The notes under the pieces are model-generated. The model saw only the letters and a list, made by a program, of their open reading frames with translations, made no database searches and was not told where the DNA came from. Positions 15,119-19,671 of a stretch of DNA of 19,671 bases are shown piece by piece. Source of the DNA: JAWVZS01 sp964507825. GTDB taxonomy: Archaea; Thermoproteota; Nitrososphaeria; Nitrososphaerales; Nitrosopumilaceae. The translations under genes were made by a program, and so were the position numbers. Position 1 is the stretch's first letter, and each line of letters starts with the position of its first letter. The stretch lies in assembly GCA_964507825.1 (NCBI GenBank), contig CAZDQM010000026.1, positions 1 to 19,671 of the forward strand, given 5' to 3'.

Positions 15119-15535
15119 TCAATCACCCTCCATCCCAGAACCGATACCATCATGATCCCTTTTCAGGTGCAGTGCTGCAGAATTAATACAGTACCGCAGG
15201 TTTGTGGGTTCGGGTCCGTCATCAAATACGTGCCCAAGATGGGCCCCGCACCCTTTGCACGTGACCTCGGTTCGCACCATGCCATAATCCTCATCTACAG
15301 TATATTCCAGACTGTTATCGCCTGCAGGCCTCCAAAAGCTTGGCCAGCCGGTTCCCGAGTCAAACTTTGTATCCGATCGGAACAGAGCTTGGCCGCAGCA
15401 TACGCAAGTATACGTACCATCCTCCTTGCAGTCCAGATACCTTCCAGTAAACGGCGCCTCTGTCGCCTTGTTCACGCACACGGCATACTGATCTGGATCA
15501 AGCCGCTTTTTTAGCTCGTCGGAGTCCATGTTCAT
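15119..15535 (-). CDS. msrB: Peptide-methionine (R)-S-oxide reductase MsrB
   Basis: 138 residues, close to full family length. Zinc ligands are C44/C47 (CVCC) and C93/C96 (CKGC). The family hallmark FDSGTGWPSFW is at 58-68 and HLGHVFDD at 99-106. The catalytic cysteine is C116 in RYCINSAAL. It repairs oxidised methionine (R-sulfoxide) in proteins in the cytosol. Its ATG overlaps the stop of the ThyX-like gene (ATGA at 15532-15535), so the two are translationally coupled. There is no signal peptide. Confidence 0.95.
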   Translation of the reverse strand: MNMDSDELKKRLDPDQYAVCVNKATEAPFTGRYLDCKEDGTYTCVCCGQALFRSDTKFDSGTGWPSFWRPAGDNSLEYTVDEDYGMVRTEVTCKGCGAHLGHVFDDGPEPTNLRYCINSAALHLKRDHDGIGSGMEGD

Positions 15536-17187
15536 GGTCTTAAATCATTCCCGTTTCTATTAGAAGATTGTCCGAGTCTTTTGCGCCGAGTCTCCGTCCT
15601 CTTTTCAGATTCAAACCTTTCTAGTTCATATTCCTTCATGTCCGCAAACCTGATGATTCCAGATATGGTGGGATGGACCCTGCATATCTGCCTGAACATA
15701 TCCTGGGCGACCCTGCGATAGTCTGCATGTCCCTGTGGAACGGTCCTAAGCTCGATCAGGTGCGTAGCCTCGCGCAGGTTCATGCGAATCATGTAGGGAT
15801 AATTGTATGCAAAGTTTACCACATACTGAGCCTGCTCAGGGAATCTGTCGCGGATCTTCTCAAATACCCGTCTTGAATTGGCCATACATTCCTTGAATTC
15901 CGCGTCGATTCCCACCACCTTTAGTATGTCAGGTGTCGCAAACCCCAGATCCGTCGAGAGTAGCTGCCTCTCCAAGGTCAGTGTCCTGTGCCTGTGAATG
16001 TCACGAAACATTCCAAAGTTGTTGACTAGATCGAACGTGTACTCGGTCATCTCAAACGCCCTTGGAGGCCGGTGCCTCCTATTCTCCCGCAGTCCTGCCA
16101 GATTCTGGATGATTTTGATCTTTTGCGCGTCAGGCATCCTCTTGACGCGGTACAGTATACGGTGATATGGCATGCCCCTAGAGTCGCCGTATAACACGGC
16201 CGATACGATCTTGTCGAGCGCACTCTTTTCGGGCTCGTGGTTCACAAGCCTTGTCATCTCCCCCGTCCGAGCATCGGTGACCGGCTTGCCGGTCCAGTAT
16301 GCACCAGATGCTTCCCTGACCTTTTTCAGGTATTCCTGAAGGGCCCGTCCGTACCGGTCGTCGGCCCTCTTGACAAAGGATCTTATTGTAGAGTCCAGCT
16401 CTCCCTTGATCTGCCGTGCTAGCGCCCTCTCTTCATCTAGGCCGGAGCTAAACAGCACAGATAGTAAGTATTCAAAGGCCCTTCCATTGCCCGTTATGCC
16501 CACGTTTGTGAGTGTGGATGCCGGAAGTAATCCGCGAAGGCTGTCAAGCGCCTTGGCTCTAGTCGAGCTTTTGTATATAGAGTCAGCCGATCTTATGTCA
16601 GATTTCGTTCTGAGTCTGCCGTATTCCTTTTCTCTGCCGTCTCCTGAATCTCTGAACCGGTATCTTTCAATGGGGTACTGTTCCCGGATGTATTTTGTAA
16701 CGATATCAATATTCTTAGTATAAACCTCAAAGTCATAATTGCATGCATCCACGTATGCATCTGCAAACCTAGACTCGAGCAGGACAGGATCCCGGTAAAA
16801 CCGGTACTTACCGTTTGTCTTTTTATCCCACGTTACGTAACGAGATGATTTTTCTAGGTAGGATAATCCGATTCTCCTGTCCTCGATTTTTTTTACCGCA
16901 ATGTTTGTTAGGCCCTCGACGGCAACTTGCGCACCACCAAGCTCCGCTACAGAGTCATCGCCGTATTCTACTAGAACCCTGTCGTAAAACTCGTCCCCCC
17001 TGTTCTTGTTTCGTAAAAATTCGTCCAAAAATACCCTCCTCATGCTTTTGTCCGTCCGGCTGTATCTGGACATGAGCGCGCCGCGGTCAACTTGGCGCGG
17101 TGTAGTTATTGCAAAGACTGGCTTGTCAGTATTTGAAAAGTGTTCTAAAAGAATCCTCCTTTCCTTGGGCGAAAACTCTGACAACAT
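15532..17187 (-). CDS. Double-length ThyX-like (flavin-dependent thymidylate synthase) protein
   Basis: 551 residues, about twice a normal ThyX, and built as a tandem pair. The N-terminal half keeps the S-x2-E-x2-SRYV end of the ThyX signature (S109, E112, S115-R116-Y117-V118) but has RRI (104-106) where RHR is expected. The C-terminal half keeps RHR (399-401) followed by TLTLERQ but lacks the SxRY end. ThyX makes dTMP from dUMP using FADH2 and methylene-tetrahydrofolate. The split of the signature between halves suggests a pseudo-dimer, or a derived protein whose catalytic activity is uncertain. A TATA-like ATAATTATT lies 18-26 nt before the ATG. It leads the operon with msrB. Confidence 0.8.
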   Translation of the reverse strand: MLSEFSPKERRILLEHFSNTDKPVFAITTPRQVDRGALMSRYSRTDKSMRRVFLDEFLRNKNRGDEFYDRVLVEYGDDSVAELGGAQVAVEGLTNIAVKKIEDRRIGLSYLEKSSRYVTWDKKTNGKYRFYRDPVLLESRFADAYVDACNYDFEVYTKNIDIVTKYIREQYPIERYRFRDSGDGREKEYGRLRTKSDIRSADSIYKSSTRAKALDSLRGLLPASTLTNVGITGNGRAFEYLLSVLFSSGLDEERALARQIKGELDSTIRSFVKRADDRYGRALQEYLKKVREASGAYWTGKPVTDARTGEMTRLVNHEPEKSALDKIVSAVLYGDSRGMPYHRILYRVKRMPDAQKIKIIQNLAGLRENRRHRPPRAFEMTEYTFDLVNNFGMFRDIHRHRTLTLERQLLSTDLGFATPDILKVVGIDAEFKECMANSRRVFEKIRDRFPEQAQYVVNFAYNYPYMIRMNLREATHLIELRTVPQGHADYRRVAQDMFRQICRVHPTISGIIRFADMKEYELERFESEKRTETRRKRLGQSSNRNGNDLRP

Positions 17188-17204
17188 TCATGCAATGAGC
17201 CGTG

Positions 17205-17213
17205 AATAATTAT
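17205..17213 (-). promoter_or_regulatory. Probable TATA box of the ThyX-like gene
   Basis: ATAATTATT on the minus strand, 18-26 nt upstream of the ATG at 17187, next to the stop codon of the small gene upstream. The spacing is slightly short for a fully leaderless transcript, so confidence is limited. Confidence 0.35.
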
Positions 17214-17498
17214 CTATTTCTTTTTGCCGATCTGAATCAAATCTGACTGTTGCGTCCTTTTTGCCCCCTCAGACTGCCATCTCATCAGGACATCCTTGAA
17301 CGCCCCGGCAAGCTGCTGATCCTCGGTGTACATCAGGGCCGTGATCCAGTATCCATTCCCCGCCTTTCCACCAAGCGAGTTCATCCAAAAGCTGTCAGGC
17401 AGTCCCTGCATCGCCCTGCTCTGTGGATCATTAGATATTTTATTCCAATGACCGCCAACAAACCTTAGTACCTGCCCTAGCTCCTCCCGCTTAATCAT
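17214..17498 (-). CDS. Small hypothetical protein
   Basis: 94 residues from the ATG at 17498 (117 if the ATG at 17567 is used). I do not recognise a family. The composition is soluble and mixed, with a helix-like start (IKREELGQVLRFVGGHWNKI), a central Gly/Trp-rich part (SFWMNSLGGKAGNGYW) and a Lys-rich tail. The shorter start is chosen because TTTTAAAATTA sits 22-31 nt before it, as expected for a leaderless archaeal mRNA. It is divergent from trmI and is followed by the ThyX-like gene 27 nt later. Confidence 0.65.
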   Translation of the reverse strand: MIKREELGQVLRFVGGHWNKISNDPQSRAMQGLPDSFWMNSLGGKAGNGYWITALMYTEDQQLAGAFKDVLMRWQSEGAKRTQQSDLIQIGKKK

Positions 17499-17658
17499 GT
17501 GTTCTCGTATAAAACTCGTAATTTTAAAATTGTGCTGTTCGGGCCCACAGAGACGTATTTGGACCATTAGTCATGACGATGATTACCGGTCTAGTATGCC
17601 ATAGACACAGATACGCATGTAACATGTAGGAAATTTTACCTGTCTTTTGTTCAGTAGA

Positions 17659-17665
17659 TTATTAT
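17659..17665 (+). promoter_or_regulatory. Probable TATA box of trmI
   Basis: TTATTAT lies 23-29 nt before the ATG at 17688, the spacing expected for a leaderless archaeal transcript. There is no Shine-Dalgarno sequence before the start codon. Confidence 0.45.
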
Positions 17666-17687
17666 CGGCAGTACGCATGGTTGCGCC

Positions 17688-18488
17688 ATGGCCAAAATCA
17701 AGAGGAATTCAAGGGTTCTCTTTTACTATAACCGAACTAAAAAGTGGCTTGCGACCATCGCCACGAAGGATGAGCTTCACACCCACATCGGCGTAATTCG
17801 TCACAGGGATGCGATTGGAAAAGAGTACGGCTCTAGGCTGATTACAAGTAAGGACAAGTATGTCTACCTACTTGAGCCCACGATACATGATCACATTATG
17901 AAGATTCAGCACGGTACGCAGATTGTCTACCCCAAGGAGCTTGGATATATTGCAGCCCGTGCCGGGATTCAAAGCGGGCAGAAGATCATCGAGATTGGTA
18001 CAGGTAGCGGGTCCATGACAAGCTTTGTTGCAGGTATTGTAAAGCCTAGGGGACACGTGTACACCTTTGATGTAAACGAAGATTTCATGAAGATTGCCGC
18101 AAAAAACATCGAAAAGGCTGGGCTTGGCAAGTATATCACACAGAAAAAGCTCGACCTGAGTACATCTAGAACAATTCCCGTAAAGGATGCAGATGTTGCG
18201 CTAATTGATCTCGGGGATCCATGGACCGTCATTCCCAAGGTGCGCGACATGCTCAAGGGTAGCGGCGCGGTGTTTGCAGTATGTCCTACGATGAATCAGT
18301 TAGAAAGACTTACCGCTACGCTGACACAAAACGAGTTCACAGATATAGAATCAACTGAGATAATACTGAGGAATATAGAAGCGCGCGAGGGAAAGACACG
18401 CCATGCGTTCCATGGAATAGGCCACACCACATATCTGTGCTTTGGTAGAAAGGCCTTTTTTGATGAAAAGCCCAAAAAGACAAAATAA
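17688..18488 (+). CDS. trmI: tRNA (adenine-N1)-methyltransferase, TrmI family
   Basis: 266 residues. The N-terminal small beta domain (about 1-75) is followed by the YPKELGYI element (81-88) that precedes the Rossmann domain in TrmI. SAM motif I is EIGTGSGSM (102-110), the acidic residue binding the ribose is D128, and motif IV is LIDLGDPW (172-179). In archaea this enzyme forms m1A at position 57/58 of the tRNA T-loop, working as a tetramer in the cytosol. The tail is Lys-rich (KPKKTK), which may aid tRNA binding. It is monocistronic as far as seen, transcribed divergently from the small gene at 17214. Confidence 0.93.
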   Translation: MAKIKRNSRVLFYYNRTKKWLATIATKDELHTHIGVIRHRDAIGKEYGSRLITSKDKYVYLLEPTIHDHIMKIQHGTQIVYPKELGYIAARAGIQSGQKIIEIGTGSGSMTSFVAGIVKPRGHVYTFDVNEDFMKIAAKNIEKAGLGKYITQKKLDLSTSRTIPVKDADVALIDLGDPWTVIPKVRDMLKGSGAVFAVCPTMNQLERLTATLTQNEFTDIESTEIILRNIEAREGKTRHAFHGIGHTTYLCFGRKAFFDEKPKKTK

Positions 18489-18555
18489 CGCCAAATCCGA
18501 CTTGCCATCAGATACTAGTGCAAATTCGACGAGTGTGCACGAAATACGGTAGATG

Positions 18556-19166
18556 TCATTTAAAGAACCACTTTAACTCGTCCAAATCCTCTGGCCGCGT
18601 CTCTTTGATGTTGACTTGGCCAAGTCGTTCAAGTATTGTGAACGGGAGAGTACACACTCAGGTCGATTCGTGATTCACCGTGTTCTAAGTTTTGAAATTT
18701 CAGGTATAATGCATTCAGCCGACCTGACCTTGTACGGCACAGTACTCTTGCAAATATGGGCCAAGTGTTAGATCGCTGGTTTGCCTTGAACTGCCCGCGC
18801 TCAACATCCTCTATTCCAGACATATGATATGGGGATTTTTGCAACGTATCCTTGTAATCGTTGATTTGGCCCGCGCTTGCAAGAGTGCCTTGGACATGAG
18901 GACTGGAAAATCCAAGGGTGTAAAATTCTCTGAAAAGCGATGGAAGATGGAGCTTGCATAACTCATACAGAATCCTTGCTATGGGACTGCCTGTACGACT
19001 CCTCTATATTGATCAAATAGATTTCCTCTGCGTCGTTATCTACGTAATACGCCGGTGGGAACCGCTTTGTCACAACTTTTCTATCATCGAACTCGTCGAC
19101 GATATCGTATTCGGGTTGTGAGTCAAGGTCCAGCACGTCCCTGAGAAACTTGATCGAGTCCAGCAT
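18556..19166 (-). pseudogene. Unrecognised 175-residue gene broken by a 1-nt frameshift and by repeat C4
   Basis: The frame starting at the ATG at 19166 reads an acidic N-terminus (DLDSQPEYDIVDEFDD, YYVDNDAEEIYLINIE) and would end at 18963. From about 19003 the next frame continues as coding-like sequence (SPIARILYELCKLHLPSLF, SSPHVQGTLASAGQINDYKD, RSNTWPIFARVLCRT) until repeat C4. Beyond C4 the frame resumes as LPFTILERLGQVNIKETRPE and ends at the TGA at 18556-18558. Dropping one G near 18999-19006 and 82 bp of repeat gives exactly 175 codons plus stop. I do not recognise the protein. The frameshift could be a sequencing error, but the repeat insertion is not. It may have been co-transcribed with the small gene at 19215, 48 nt upstream. 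Confidence 0.65.
18650..18735 (+). mobile_element. MITE-like repeat copy C4 (86 bp), inserted in a gene
   Basis: It begins GTACACACTCAGGTCG and ends CCGACCTGACCTTGTAC, the best-preserved terminal inverted repeats of the three full copies (TCAGGTCG on both sides). The hairpin core has decayed (small deletions around ATTCA), while TTTTGAAATTTCAGG is identical to C2. Flanking coding sequence becomes continuous if one GTAC and the 82 bp between are removed, so GTAC behaves as a 4-bp target duplication. There is no coding capacity for a transposase. Confidence 0.85.
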
Positions 19167-19214
19167 GTAGATTGCCTGTTCCTATCCAGATTCAAAAATT
19201 GGATGAAAAAGGCC

Positions 19215-19445
19215 TTAGTGATGAAAACTCTCCACAATGTTTTTGGCTCCCCCCAAAAACGCAAGCCCCTCTAGCATCGTGCCCTTGAAGGCAAATTCGG
19301 CCTTGCCTTCCTTGAGATCAGCTTTGAACTTTTGTATATCTTCTAGCTGACGTTTGGTGAGGGCGATGCGCGGTGCCGTGGCTGTCACTTGCATGCCAAC
19401 ACAACAGTCATCATAGGATCCATTCTCCAAGTGTATTGCAGACAT
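19215..19445 (-). CDS. Small hypothetical protein with leaderless promoter
   Basis: 76 residues from the ATG at 19445; a TTG at 19463 is in frame but unnecessary. Not recognised. The middle is a charged helix (KRQLEDIQKFKADLKEGKAE) and the end is GLAFLGGAKNIVESF. Two adjacent cysteines occur near the N-terminus (DDCCVG). A perfect TATA box lies 25-32 nt upstream of this ATG, which fixes the start of a leaderless mRNA. It precedes the broken 175-residue gene and could have formed a two-gene unit with it. Confidence 0.65.
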   Translation of the reverse strand: MSAIHLENGSYDDCCVGMQVTATAPRIALTKRQLEDIQKFKADLKEGKAEFAFKGTMLEGLAFLGGAKNIVESFHH

Positions 19446-19469
19446 TGATTTAGTTACTTCCAACTATAA

Positions 19470-19477
19470 TATATAAA
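19470..19477 (-). promoter_or_regulatory. TATA box of the 76-residue gene
   Basis: TTTATATA on the minus strand within a longer A/T run, 25-32 nt before the ATG at 19445. It is the clearest archaeal promoter in the window. The partial repeat C5 begins 17 nt further upstream. Confidence 0.65.
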
Positions 19478-19493
19478 TGGCGGTATAAAGACT

Positions 19494-19537
19494 GTACAAG
19501 GTCAAGTCGTCATATGCATGATCCGTCTCGGATACAG
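19494..19537 (-). repeat. Partial copy (C5) of the GTAC-ended repeat
   Basis: The first 16 bases, GTACAAGGTCAAGTCG, are identical to the 3' terminus of copy C3 (both read on the plus strand). After that only the hairpin neighbourhood (GCATGATCC...CTCGG) is loosely similar, as if an internal deletion had occurred. The other terminus is not found. It lies just upstream of the promoter of the 76-residue gene. The end coordinate is approximate. Confidence 0.5.
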
Positions 19538-19671
19538 GATTTGTGAACCATTGAACGACTCTTCCTGTATGTACCAGCCTAAAACGGTTTGACCAATTGG
19601 CCTAACATGTTCCATCGCAACATTTTGATCCTAGCATTTTGCGACAAACCGCATGGGTGATGGAGAGGCCC

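Noticed and set aside
18629..18844. 71-codon minus-strand frame as an intact gene
   Set aside because: Its second half is a translation of repeat C4 and its first half is the middle of the interrupted 175-residue gene.

Overview
The window looks like a piece of an archaeal chromosome from the Nitrososphaerota (Thaumarchaeota), with a Cenarchaeum/Nitrosopumilus-like gene content. This rests on recognisable archaeal housekeeping proteins: a thaumarchaeal-type proteasome beta subunit, a PUA-domain protein, a TrmI-type tRNA m1A methyltransferase and a double-length ThyX. Archaeal TATA boxes also sit about 25 nt upstream of several start codons. No lineage marker such as rRNA is present, so the assignment is an inference from protein character.

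Bases 1-10122 form an accessory island with every gene on the minus strand. Read in the direction of transcription, it begins with a cluster of very small, translationally coupled genes (9740 down to about 8657). An SF3/D5-like helicase follows, then a non-coding block with four 17-bp iterons inside a perfect 14-bp inverted repeat (a candidate replication origin). Next come a family B DNA polymerase, an Fe-S XPD/DinG-like helicase, an Fe-S primase large subunit (PriL), a double winged-helix protein and a 46-residue zinc-finger protein. This is a self-contained replication module. No integrase, Cas1, PriS or capsid gene is visible, so it fits none of the casposon or viral layouts I can name with confidence.

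Bases 10123-12741 form a second accessory block: a decayed Mrr-like restriction endonuclease, then an intact type II restriction-modification pair (PmeII-like endonuclease and beta-class TSPPY methyltransferase). It is bracketed by two inverted copies of an 80-92-bp non-autonomous repeat that begins and ends in GTAC. A third full copy lies at 18650-18735, and partial copies lie at 1-38 and from 19494. The copy at 18650 sits inside a gene. Removing 82 bp and keeping one GTAC rejoins the reading frame, which indicates a MITE-like mobile element with a 4-bp GTAC target duplication.

Bases 12992-18488 are host core genes. The proteasome beta subunit gene (psmB, plus strand) converges on and overlaps a tightly coupled minus-strand run. 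Upstream to downstream, that run is a small conserved-looking gene, ThyX-like, MsrB, homoserine dehydrogenase and PUA protein, with ATGA overlaps at two junctions. trmI is divergent on the plus strand. The right end (18489-19671) holds a gene broken by a 1-nt frameshift plus the repeat insertion, and a small leaderless gene with a strong TATA box.
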